Shown: positions 9,719 to 19,100 of the stretch, in pieces | How positions within the stretch are numbered: the first letter of the stretch is position 1 | Layout of the letters: every line of letters begins with the position of its first letter | DNA from: Lacticaseibacillus zeae DSM 20178 = KCTC 3804 | GTDB lineage: Bacteria; Bacillota; Bacilli; Lactobacillales; Lactobacillaceae | Assembly: GCF_000260435.1 (NCBI RefSeq) | Contig: NZ_BACQ01000033.1 | Location: forward strand, 1 to 64,000 | Reading direction: 5' to 3' | DNA length: 64,000 nucleotides | Notes under the pieces: generated by a model | What the model saw: the letters and a program-made list of their open reading frames with translations, nothing else | Databases searched by the model: none | What the model was told of the DNA's origin: nothing | Position numbers and translations under genes: made by a program

Positions 9719-10087
9719 ATGACGGTCGTGAATGAAACCAAACGTCAGGTGGTCACCGTTTCCGGCAGAGGCGAAACCAAACAACAGGCGTTTGCCGCCG
9801 CTTTTAGCAGCATCCAAAAGCAACTGGTTGGCAACGGCGATGAAGCCATTTTACGGATTATTCCGGAAAAAGTTGAGCCGCTTAAGTTAGTTAAATCCAG
9901 TTATACCGAGAAGTTCCTGTTCTTCTTTTTCAAGCGGACGCGAACGACTTATGCGGTCACGCTGGCCGTGACGGTTGCCGTGAGTGCAATTGATCTTGAT
10001 GCTTTGACGTTTGAAGATGTCACGACGCCGTCACCGGATGCACTTTCGTTGCCAAACTTGAAAAATATGTTGAAGGGTGTGAAATGA
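9719..10087 (+). CDS. DUF4312 family protein (EF_0831 type)
   Basis: Protein of 122 aa, function unknown. It opens with a beta-rich region (TVVNETKRQVVTVSGRGETK) and has a basic, aromatic stretch (FLFFFFKRTRTTYAV) that could sit at a membrane surface. The ATG at 9719 is 8 bases after AAGGAG; a GTG at 9710 directly abuts that site and is less likely. Starts 12 bases after the SFCGS gene and is followed by the membrane protein DUF4311 with only one base between, so it is tightly coupled to it. Confidence 0.82.
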   Translation: MTVVNETKRQVVTVSGRGETKQQAFAAAFSSIQKQLVGNGDEAILRIIPEKVEPLKLVKSSYTEKFLFFFFKRTRTTYAVTLAVTVAVSAIDLDALTFEDVTTPSPDALSLPNLKNMLKGVK

Positions 10088-10088
10088 A

Positions 10089-10868
10089 TTGCCAATATTA
10101 ACAATCTTATTCCAGTCGATCATTATTGGTGGACTGGTAGGTTTTGCGGCAGGCGTTGGGGCAGCGCGGATGTTTACGGCGCCGAAAACCCAAGCCTTGG
10201 GCGCATTCCGTACCTTGGGGGAAATGAATGCGGCAGAAGGCGATCCGGCTTCGCATTTTAGCTTCGGCCTTGGGTTCTTCTTCAATGCTTGGGCATCAAC
10301 GGTTGGTGCCGGCGCGTTTACCCAGGATATCACCCACCGTGTGATTCCGAACTGGGCAGCAGCAGGCTTGTTGATGAAGAATCGCAATGTCGAACAGACC
10401 ATGCATAACCCGAAGAAAATGGGGATTGCCGGTGCGATTGTCGGCGCAGTGGTCGTGGTGTTCCTGAATGTCACTTCCAGCTCGATTCCGGAATCGTTGC
10501 AGGTAACGGCGGTTAAGGTGCTGGTACCGGCTGCCAATCAGCTGATTAATCTGATCATGCCGATTCTTTTCTGGCTGGCTGCAATTGATGCCGGACGCCG
10601 CTCCGGATTATTCGGCACGGTCTTTGGCGGACTGTTTGCAATGATCATGGGCAATGCGGTGCCAGGCGTGGTGCTGGGCATTTTAATCGGAAAAGGGGTC
10701 GACGAACTTGGCTGGACGCGGATTACGAAGTCCATTTTGGCCGCAGCGATTCTGCTGTTTGTCCTGTCTGGCTTCTTCCGTGGTTTTGATCTTAACTTGT
10801 TGAAGTCCTTTAACCTGAATGCACCAGGCTGGTTGTCGAATGTCCATCAAATGATAGGCGGAAAGTAG
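10089..10868 (+). CDS. DUF4311 family integral membrane protein (EF_0832 type)
   Basis: Hydrophobic protein of 259 aa with about six or seven membrane segments, for instance GGLVGFAAGVGAARMF and ILAAAILLFVLSGFF. Gly-rich membrane helices and a conserved TQDITHRVIPNW loop resemble permease subunits. Start is a TTG at 10089, because no in-frame ATG exists near GAAGGGTGTG. No known activity. Together with DUF4310 and the soluble SFCGS and DUF4312 proteins it may form a transporter; the operon has no other permease. Confidence 0.85.
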   Translation: MPILTILFQSIIIGGLVGFAAGVGAARMFTAPKTQALGAFRTLGEMNAAEGDPASHFSFGLGFFFNAWASTVGAGAFTQDITHRVIPNWAAAGLLMKNRNVEQTMHNPKKMGIAGAIVGAVVVVFLNVTSSSIPESLQVTAVKVLVPAANQLINLIMPILFWLAAIDAGRRSGLFGTVFGGLFAMIMGNAVPGVVLGILIGKGVDELGWTRITKSILAAAILLFVLSGFFRGFDLNLLKSFNLNAPGWLSNVHQMIGGK

Positions 10869-10880
10869 AGGTGTTGACGT

Positions 10881-11570
10881 ATGGCGGATAAACAAACCAC
10901 CGCAACTGCGGATGAAGAATTGAAAGCAGTTGCCAACGAACATGACTTTTGGCACGCAGACTGGGGCTTCGTTGTGATTGTCGCATTGATGTCGGCAGGG
11001 GTCTTTGCCGGGACGTCCATGTATTTCAATTACGGTGTCGGTGCCTTCAATGAAGTCGCGATCGTGGCGATGTTGAAGGCAGGGATGACAGGCGGTTCTT
11101 ACGGTGCCGCCGCGGCGTTTGGCGCCAGCTTCCTGTTCGCTCGGATCTTGGAAGGCTCGCTGGTCGGGATTCTGGATCTCGGCGGCTCGATTCTGACCGG
11201 TGTCGGCATCGGAATTCCGGCCATCCTACTTTCCGTTGGGGCCAAACCGTTGGTCGCCAACTTTGGACTGGCGCTTCTAACCGGCGCTGTGTTGGGCATT
11301 ATCATTGGGGGTATCATTTTCCTGGTGCGGAAATTTACCATTAATCAAAGTAATGCCACATTTGGCGCGGATGTCATGATGGGTGCCGGAAACCAAACCG
11401 GCCGTTTCCTCGGCCCGCTGATCATTCTGAGTGCCGTCACCGCCAGCATTCCGATCGGGATCGGCAGCACAATCGGAGCAGCACTTTTCTACGCATGGAA
11501 AAAGCCAATTCCGGGCGGTGCGATTATTGGCGCTATGATTATGGGGTTCTTCTTCCCGGTGAAACTTTAA
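10881..11570 (+). CDS. DUF4310 family integral membrane protein (EF_0833 type)
   Basis: Protein of 229 aa: a soluble N-terminus of about 30 residues, then about six hydrophobic segments rich in Gly and Ala (LLTGAVLGIIIGGIIFLV, GAIIGAMIMGFFFPVKL). Family function unknown. It starts 12 bases after the DUF4311 stop and the two probably work as a pair of membrane subunits. A long palindromic element follows the stop codon and separates it from the enzyme genes. Confidence 0.85.
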   Translation: MADKQTTATADEELKAVANEHDFWHADWGFVVIVALMSAGVFAGTSMYFNYGVGAFNEVAIVAMLKAGMTGGSYGAAAAFGASFLFARILEGSLVGILDLGGSILTGVGIGIPAILLSVGAKPLVANFGLALLTGAVLGIIIGGIIFLVRKFTINQSNATFGADVMMGAGNQTGRFLGPLIILSAVTASIPIGIGSTIGAALFYAWKKPIPGGAIIGAMIMGFFFPVKL

Positions 11571-11572
11571 AA

Positions 11573-11692
11573 GAGTGTGAACCGGCGCGCTTAGGAATCG
11601 GAGTGTAAGCGGCCTTGGGCGTGATGGCCCGGGTTTAGGCCATTGCGACCGAGGTCCTTACACGCAGATTTCTGCGCCGGCGATCACGTTTT
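11573..11692. repeat. Long intergenic palindrome, copy 1 of a five-member family
   Basis: Nested inverted repeats: outer arms GAACCGGCG and CGCCGGCGATC, inner arms GGAGTGTAAG and CTTACAC, and a central hairpin around GATGGCC/GGCCATT. The same arms recur at 41613-41664, 51934-52052, 55069-55190 and 56658-56704. It lies between the membrane-protein genes and the enzyme genes of the operon, so it may act on the mRNA. Confidence 0.8.
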
Positions 11693-11712
11693 AGAAAGGC
11701 AGGTCTTAACTT

Positions 11713-12834
11713 GTGTTTGATGTTTTGATCAAGAACGGCAAAACAGAACGCGAACAGCCGATTGAAGTCGGCATTAACGGCAATTGCATCGCGGCGATCG
11801 CGCCGAAGCTCGAAGGGGCCAGCGGTCAAAAAGAAATCGACTTGCATGGTCATTCGTATGTCAGTGCAGGCTGGATTGACGATCATGTGCGTTGTTATGA
11901 AAAACTGACCTTATATTATGACGATCCCGATGCCGATGGTTATAAATCCGGCGTGACAACGGTTATCGACGCCGGGTCAACTGGTGCGGACAATATTCGT
12001 GATTTTTACAACATCACCCGCGACAAAAAGACCAACGTTTACGCTTTGATTAATATCGGGCGCACCGGCATTTTGGCGCAAGACGAATTAGGCGATATGG
12101 AGAAGGTCAACAAAGAAGCCTTGTTTGACGTAGTGGTTGATTTGCCTGATTTTATCGTCGGGACCAAGGCGCGGGAAAGCCATTCGGTGGTGATTGACAA
12201 TGACATCAAACCGTTACTGGCGGCGCGGTCCTACGCGGCAGTGCTCGGTCATCTGCCGATTATGGTTCATGTCGGTGGGAATCCGCCAGAACTTCAGGAC
12301 ATTTTGCAGGCGATGGGCGCTGGTGACGTCTTAACCCACGCATACAATGGCAAACCGAACGGGATGATTGACGAAAACGGTGAGATCAAGGACTTTGTCT
12401 ACGATGCTTATGATCGCGGCATGGTCTTCGATGTCGGCCACGGAACCGATTCGTTTAATTTTAAAACCATGAAAATTGCCCGCGACCATGGGCTGGATCC
12501 AAAGTCGCTGAGCACCGATATTTATCACCGTAATCGGGAAAATGGGCCGGTTTATGACATGGTAACCACCATGGAAAAAATGCTTCAAGTTGGCTACACC
12601 TTGCCGGAAGTGATTCGGATGGTCACGTTTGCGCCGGCTGATACTTTCCACCTGCTGAACAAAGGACGCCTGCGACCGGGCAAAGACGCTGACATTACCA
12701 TTTACAATGTCGCAACGGGTGATAAAGTATTAACGGATTCTAATGGCAATACGGAAACCGGCCATCAATTGATCACCCCGATCTGCACCATTGTTGGCGG
12801 GACGGTATACGACTTGGAGGCACAGCGAGCATGA
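11713..12834 (+). CDS. Amidohydrolase/deacetylase family metallohydrolase (EF_0837 type)
   Basis: Cytoplasmic metal-dependent hydrolase of the dihydroorotase/imidase superfamily (373 aa). A DH motif in SAGWIDDHVRC stands where the family has HxH; metal ligands are further suggested by HVGGN, DVGHGTDSF and the catalytic Asp region LSTDIYHRN. C-terminal RLRPGKDADITIYN closes the barrel, as in adenine deaminase-like enzymes. In this gene set it would deacetylate or open an amino-sugar acid before the ammonia-lyase step; the real substrate is unknown. Start is GTG at 11713 after GAAAGGCAGG. Its stop overlaps the next start (ATGA). Confidence 0.85.
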   Translation: MFDVLIKNGKTEREQPIEVGINGNCIAAIAPKLEGASGQKEIDLHGHSYVSAGWIDDHVRCYEKLTLYYDDPDADGYKSGVTTVIDAGSTGADNIRDFYNITRDKKTNVYALINIGRTGILAQDELGDMEKVNKEALFDVVVDLPDFIVGTKARESHSVVIDNDIKPLLAARSYAAVLGHLPIMVHVGGNPPELQDILQAMGAGDVLTHAYNGKPNGMIDENGEIKDFVYDAYDRGMVFDVGHGTDSFNFKTMKIARDHGLDPKSLSTDIYHRNRENGPVYDMVTTMEKMLQVGYTLPEVIRMVTFAPADTFHLLNKGRLRPGKDADITIYNVATGDKVLTDSNGNTETGHQLITPICTIVGGTVYDLEAQRA

Positions 12835-13930
12835 CAGACTATTACAGCACTTATGATTTAAAACACGTGATTAACGCCAGTGGCAAAATGACCATTCTGG
12901 GCGTTTCCAAAGTTCCGGAGGCCGCGATTCAGGCGCAGCAATTTGGCGACACCCACTTTTTTGAAATGAAGGATCTGACCGACAAGACCGGTGATTTTAT
13001 CGCTAAAAAGTTGGGGACAGAAGGCGCACTGGTGGTGAACTCGGCGTCTGCGGGGATTGCGGAAGCGGTGGCCGGGATCATCGGCCAAGGTAGCAAATAC
13101 CACGCTTACCATCCGTTTCCACCGCGCTACACCAAGCGCGAGATCATTCTGCCAAAGGGTCACAATGTCGACTACGGCACGCCGGAAGAAGTCATGATCG
13201 AACTCGGCGGTGGTCAGGTGGTTGAAGCCGGCTATGCCAACATGTGCACGCCGGAACACGTTGAGATGATGATCAATGAGAACACCGCAGCTATTTTCTA
13301 CGTGAAGAGTCATCATGCCGTGCAGAAGAGCATGTTGACGATTCAAGAGGCGCTGGAAGTGGCGCACAAGCATGAGCTGCCATTAATTCTCGACGCCGCG
13401 GCGGAAGAAGATCTGAAGAAGTACGTCGACATGGGCGTTGATGTGGTGCTGTTCTCCGGTGCCAAAGCGATTGAAGGCCCCGCTTCCGGTCTCGTCTTCG
13501 GCAAGGAACGTACATCAGCTGGACCAAGTTGCAGGGTCTGGGCATCGGTCGCGCGATGAAAATCGGCAAGGAAAATATTCTCGGCTTCACCACCGCGCTC
13601 GTTCAGTATCTTGACAACGGCCCGGAATCCGGCGAAGCGATGAAAGCTCGGCTGCACCCGTTCGTGGCGGCGCTCAATGATGTGCCACATCTGAACGTTA
13701 AGGAAGTGCAAGACGGAGCCGGGCGGCCAATTTTCCGCGCCGCCGTGACTGTCGAAGCTTCCAGTCCCAAAGACGCCAAGCAAGTGACCGCCGAACTCAA
13801 AGCCGGCAACCCGGCAATTTACACCCGCGAATATCGCGCCAATGAGGGCATCATCGAGTTCGACATTCGTGCCGTCGATCAAGCCGAGATGGACCTGATT
13901 GTTAGTCGCCTCAAAGAAATTCTTGCCTAG
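12831..13930 (+). pseudogene. dgaE: D-glucosaminate-6-phosphate ammonia-lyase (DgaE family), frameshifted
   Basis: PLP-dependent enzyme of the SelA-like fold that would turn D-glucosaminate 6-phosphate into 2-keto-3-deoxygluconate 6-phosphate and ammonia. Residues up to VFGKE read in one frame (12831-13508), and the rest (YISWTKLQGLGIGRAMKIGK onward, 13511-13930) in another. The PLP lysine lies in FSGAKAIEGP. Inserting one A between 13509 and 13510 (CG to CAG, Gln) restores a continuous protein of about 366 aa, the usual family length. As written, the first frame adds 17 foreign residues and stops at 13559, losing the C-terminal third. Either a real null allele or a sequence error. Confidence 0.85.
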
Positions 13931-13944
13931 AAAGGATCGCTCCC

Positions 13945-14709
13945 ATGAATTTAATCCCAAACTATTACAAAAATCGTGTTGCCTTGAACGTTTTGGCTGG
14001 CTCCGTTGAAAACGCCAAAGAGATCTACGAAGCCGCAGCAGGCCACGTGGTCGTGGACGTTTTAACCAAAAACTACGACACCGACGAAGCCGCAATTGAC
14101 GACATGAAAAAATACCAGGAAGTCACTAACAACGGCCTGTCAGTCGGCTTCTGTGCCGGCGACCCGAACCAAAGTGCGATGGTCAGCCGTGTTTCCAAAG
14201 TCTTGCAGCCACAGCACGTCAATCAAGTCTTCACCGGCGTCGGCACCAGCCGGGCACTTTTGGGACAAGCCGACACTGTGATTAACGGGTTGGTTTCGCC
14301 AACCGGCAAAGTCGGCGTGGTCAACATCGCCACTGGTCCAAAAAGTAGCCAAAAAGCAGCCGCGGAAGTGCCAGTCGAAACCGCTATCGCCTTGTTACAG
14401 GACATGGGCGGCACCAGCTTCAAGTTCTTCCCCATGGGCGGTTTGAAACACGAAGCCGAATTCCGTGCCGTTGCCCAAGCCTGCGCGGCAGAAGGGTTTA
14501 ACCTCGAACCAACTGGCGGCATTGATTTGAACAATTTTGAAGCTATTCTTCAAATTGCGCTGGATGCTGGTGTTAAGCAGATCATTCCGCATGTTTACAG
14601 TTCGATTATCGACAAGGCCACTGGTTTGACGCGTCCGGAAGATGTGGCGGAGTTATGGCGGGTTACCAAGCGGTTGGTGGATGCGAGTGAGTTGGTAGCA
14701 GCAGAGTAA
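13945..14709 (+). CDS. dgaF: KDGP aldolase (DgaF / EF_0839 family)
   Basis: TIM-barrel aldolase of 254 aa that splits 2-keto-3-deoxygluconate 6-phosphate into pyruvate and glyceraldehyde 3-phosphate. The Schiff-base lysine region FKFFPMGGLKHEAEF and the phosphate-binding EPTGGIDLNNF loop are visible. It is a larger relative of the classical Eda protein and is found beside dgaE in both Gram-negative and Gram-positive hosts. AAAGGAT ribosome binding site; starts 14 bases after dgaE. Last gene of the operon, followed by a strong terminator. It could also take KDGP made by the glycosaminoglycan pathway further down. Confidence 0.87.
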   Translation: MNLIPNYYKNRVALNVLAGSVENAKEIYEAAAGHVVVDVLTKNYDTDEAAIDDMKKYQEVTNNGLSVGFCAGDPNQSAMVSRVSKVLQPQHVNQVFTGVGTSRALLGQADTVINGLVSPTGKVGVVNIATGPKSSQKAAAEVPVETAIALLQDMGGTSFKFFPMGGLKHEAEFRAVAQACAAEGFNLEPTGGIDLNNFEAILQIALDAGVKQIIPHVYSSIIDKATGLTRPEDVAELWRVTKRLVDASELVAAE

Positions 14710-14750
14710 GAAGTTTTTTGCAACGAAGGGTATTTGGAAGGTACAAAAGT

Positions 14751-14805
14751 TAAGAGCCTACAGATCAGCAAGCATTTCTCATTTGCTGATCTGTAGGCTC
14801 TTTAT
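14751..14805. terminator. Strong bidirectional terminator
   Basis: A stem of about 20 base pairs (AGAGCCTACAGATCAGCAA and its complement) with T-run on the right and A-run on the left. It ends the dga operon on the plus strand and can end prtM from the minus strand. Confidence 0.88.
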
Positions 14806-14921
14806 AATTGGTATATTTATTTCCTGCCTGCATTTGTCAAAAGCTGGTTTTTTCAGATCACTAGGTGTTCGATCCAGTCAAATCAAGCGCAAACCGACAG
14901 AACCAAGTAAGCCAACATAAC

Positions 14922-15821
14922 TTATTTGGTCGTTGCGGCAGTTTTATAACTGTCTAATGCAGTCGCCAAGTCTTTGTCCTTGATCGAGACATTTTCATTT
15001 TTCAAGACTTGGCTGATCACCCGTTGCATGACAGAGCTGTTGCGTAACCACTTGGCGTATACGCTGGCAGTTAATGCCTTCTTATTGCTGGCAAAGGTAC
15101 CTTTGGCTGGGTGATTAACCATTTTGATGACCTCATAACCATTGGTGACTTTGACTGGCGTTTTGGTATAGTCGCCATTCTTTAGCTTGTAGGCCGCAGT
15201 TTTAAAGGTCGAATCCAGACTTTTACTGGTGGATTCAAAACTGACTTTTCCGCCTTTGTCCTTGGTCGCCGTATCGATCGAATAAGTCTTAGCAAGCGTG
15301 GTAAAGTCCTTACCAGCCGCCAGATCACTGATGACTTGCTGAGCGGTTGTTTCGTCACTTGTCAGAATATGTTGAACTGTAACTTTAGGCTGATAGGTCT
15401 TACACGCATCTTTGAGGTTCGCGGTGGAGACTTTTTTTAGTTTCTTTAAGGCAACTTCACTTAAGTAATTGGTGCGTAGACTCTGTTTGAAGCTACTGCG
15501 GCTGAATCCATTTTGGCTCAAGAACTCACTGAAGTTGTTTCCATATTGTTGCTTGTAGCTGTCGTAAGCGGTATTGACCGTTTTGTCGCTGACAGACTTG
15601 CCATAGGAGTGATCAAGCGCGCGATAAATGAGCATGTTGGCGAGAACGGTTTTGGTTGTCGGTGACTGCTTCAATTCTTTGTAGAAAGTCTGTTGCGTGA
15701 CCTTACCACCAGCATATGTCGCAACCGTCTGACTATCTGTTTGCTTAGTTTGACAACCGCTTAATAGCAATACAAGAGCCATGCCTGCAGCCAGTACAGG
15801 CACGCGCATTTTATTTTTCAT
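14922..15821 (-). CDS. prtM: PrtM, proteinase maturation lipoprotein (PrsA-type foldase)
   Basis: Extracellular lipoprotein of 299 aa, the usual PrtM length, needed in relatives to activate the secreted proteinase. Signal peptide with lipobox LLLSGC, then a parvulin-type PPIase domain around residues 140-240 (VTVQHILTSDETTAQQVI, KGGKVSFE). The ATG at 15821 follows GAGGAG; the longer reading to 15896 has no site and hides the signal peptide. Divergent from prtP with 288 bases between starts, the classical arrangement. Since prtP is broken here, its remaining client may be the prtR-like proteinase. Confidence 0.95.
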   Translation of the reverse strand: MKNKMRVPVLAAGMALVLLLSGCQTKQTDSQTVATYAGGKVTQQTFYKELKQSPTTKTVLANMLIYRALDHSYGKSVSDKTVNTAYDSYKQQYGNNFSEFLSQNGFSRSSFKQSLRTNYLSEVALKKLKKVSTANLKDACKTYQPKVTVQHILTSDETTAQQVISDLAAGKDFTTLAKTYSIDTATKDKGGKVSFESTSKSLDSTFKTAAYKLKNGDYTKTPVKVTNGYEVIKMVNHPAKGTFASNKKALTASVYAKWLRNSSVMQRVISQVLKNENVSIKDKDLATALDSYKTAATTK

Positions 15822-16016
15822 CGACCAGGTCTCCTCTTTAAGTAAATTGCCGAAAGAACGTGCGTCTAGTTTAACGTTGCTGTTAATAAAATTCAACGCA
15901 ATTTCTCATATTCACATATAGAAATTCTGAAAAGGAAGCACCGTCTGAAAATGGCGTAGCAAAGCCGACGTGTATGTGCATTTGTCAAGAAAATTAATAA
16001 AAGGTTAAAAAACTCG

Positions 16017-16044
16017 TTGAAGATCATAAATTTTAGTATATAAT
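16017..16044 (+). promoter_or_regulatory. Promoter of prtP
   Basis: -35 TTGAAG (16017-16022), 16-base spacer, -10 TATAAT (16039-16044), about 65 bases before the prtP start and in the prtM-prtP intergenic region. Confidence 0.7.
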
Positions 16045-16108
16045 CTTGACTATATTAATATATCAATTTAGGCAGCTTTGGTCATTTATGGGAATTGGAG
16101 GATATTGC

Positions 16109-19100
16109 ATGCAATCGAAAAAGAAAGGCATTTCGATCGTCTTAATGAGTACGGTGACTTTGGGTGCTCTGGCTATTTTGCCAGTTGGTGAAGTTCAGGC
16201 AAAGGCGGCTATTTCGCAACAGGCAAAGGCAACTAGCACCAAAAAAACAGCCACTGTCGCCAAACAAACGGCAACTGAGACAACTGCCGCGGCAACAAAT
16301 CAGGCGATCGCCACACAACTTGCGGCAAAGGGATCAACTATAATCGTCTGAATCGCGTTCAGCAACAGGATGCTTACGTTGACGTCATCGTGCAGATGAG
16401 CGCCGCGCCGGCATCGGAAAATGGCACCCTCAAAACGGATTACTCTAGCACAGCAGAAATTCAACAGCAATCTAATAAAGTCATTGCAGCGCAAGCCAGT
16501 GTTAAGGCCGCGGTTCAGCAGGTGACCCAGCAGGCTATCGGCGAAAGCTATGGCTATGTTGTGAACGGTTTTACCACCAAGGTCCGGGTCAGCGATATTC
16601 CTAAGCTGGAACAAATCGCTGGGGTTAAAACGGTTACCTTGGCGAAGGTTTACTATCCAACCGATGCGAAAGCGAACTCGATGGCAAACGTTCAGGCGGT
16701 TTGGTCCAATTACAAGTACAAAGGCGAAGGGACCGTTGTTTCCGTCATTGATACCGGGATTGATCCGAACCATAAAGATATGCGTCTCAGCAATGCCAAG
16801 ACAGCTAAGTTATCGCAGTCTGACGTTGCGAAGTTCACTAAAACGGCTAAGCATGGCAAATACTTTACGGACAAAGTACCCTATGGCTTTAATTATGCCG
16901 ATAACAACAATACGATCACCGACGATACCGTTGATGAGCAGCATGGCATGCATGTTGCGGGGATTGTTGGTGCCAATGGGACAGGGGATGACCCTACCAC
17001 ATCTGTTGTTGGCGTTGCCCCAGAATCTCAATTATTGGCCATGAAAGTCTTCACTAATTCAGATACATCGGCCACAACTGGGTCATCGACACTGGTATCA
17101 GCAATCGAGGATTCCGCTAAATTAGGTGCGGACGTGCTGAATATGTCGCTTGGCTCAGTTTCCGGGAACCAAACGCTGCAGGATCCGGAAATCGCCGCAG
17201 TTAAAAACGCGAATGATTCCGGGACGGCGGCCGTTATTTCAGCCGGGAATAACGGGGCCTCAGGATCAAGCACGGATGGCGTTAACAAAGATTATTTTGG
17301 CCTAGATGATAATGAAACTGTTGGCACACCAGGCACTTCGCGCGGTGCGACGACCGTGGCATCAGCCGAAAACACCGATGTCATCGGTCAGGCTGTCACC
17401 ATCACCGATGGCAGTAAACTTAAACTCGGGCCAGAATCGATTCAACTGTCCAGCAATGACTTTACTGGCAGTTTTAATGGGAAAAAGTTTGCGGTTGTCA
17501 AAGATAGTAAAGGTGGCCTTAGTACTGGCGCCGAAGCAGACTACGCAAACACCGATGTGAAAGGTAAGATTGCCATCGTCAAACGTGGTGTTCTGCCCTT
17601 CACTGACAAGCAAAAGTATGCCGAGGCAGCTGGAGCGGCTGGATTGATCATTGTCAACAATGACGGGACAGCCACGCCATTGACCAAAATTTCATTGACC
17701 GCAACTTTCCCAACATTTGGCTTATCAAATGTGGTAGGTCAAAAACTGGTTGATTGGGTGACTGCACATCCTGACGATAGCCTGAATGTCAAAATTGCTT
17801 TGGCCCTGTTACCTAACCAGGAATACACCAATGATCGGATGTCGAGCTTCACGTCGTATGGTCCAGTTTCCGATCTTTCATTTAAGCCGGATATCACGGC
17901 ACCTGGTGGCAATATTTGGTCAACGCAGAACAATAATTCTTATACCAATCTGTCTGGGACATCCATGGCTTCACCGTTTATCGCGGGTTCACAGGCACTA
18001 TTGAAGCAGGCGATTTCCAATAAGAAGAACTCATTTTATACGCAATATCAGCAGTTGAAGGGTAGCACACTGACTGACTTCCTGAAGACGATCGAGATGA
18101 ACACAGCTGCACCGATCAATGACGTTAACCATAAGAATGTGATTGTGTCCCCACGGCGGCAAGGTGCCGGGCTGGTTGACGTGAAAGCCGCGATTGATGC
18201 CTTGGAGAAGAATCCGTCGACAGTCGTGTCGGAAAATGGGTATCCGGCAGTTGAACTTAAGGACTTTACTAGCAACAGTAAAACCTTCAAACTGACATTC
18301 ACAAACCGGACCAAACATCAACTGACCTATCAAATGGACAATAATGAAGACACCAATGCCGTTTACACATCAGCCACTGATCAAACAGACGGCACGCTGT
18401 ACGACAAAAAAATCGATGGTGCCAGCATCAAACCGGCAAGTACGATCGTTGTGCCAGCCGGTAAATCCGTATCCGTAGCGTTCAATTTGACGATTCCGAA
18501 GAATTTTGACCAGCAACAGTTTGTGGAAGGCTTCCTTAATTTCAAAGGCAGTGATGGATCACGGTTGAACCTGCCTTACATGGGCTTTTATGGAGACTGG
18601 GACAACGAGTCGATCGTGGATCCACTGAATGGCCCCGCCTTTGATCCGACCGGCAAGCTGTCATCCGCACAGGTGCCTAATTATGCTACCATGCCAATCT
18701 TGAGTGACCGGATGTTCGGTTACCAGTTCCGTGGTGGATTGGTTAAGGATGCAAAAGGAAACTACAAAATTGATCCAGACGCGGTGGCTTTATCTACTAC
18801 AGAGGATGCTGTGTACAACAAAATTGCTATGCAGTACTATCTGTTGCGGAATATCAGTCAAGTCAAGGTCCAGGTGTTGGATAGTCAAGGCAAGCTAGTG
18901 ACAACCCTCAGCACCTCAACCAATCAGACCAAGACCTATTATGATTCAAATTCTGGCAGCTGGGTATATTACCATGCACCGTCCTGGGACGGAACGTATT
19001 ATAATCAGCAGAATGGCAAGATCGAAACGGTTGCAGATGGCACCTATACTTACCGCTTGACCGGTACCCCTGAAGGTGGCAACAAACCACAAACGTATGA

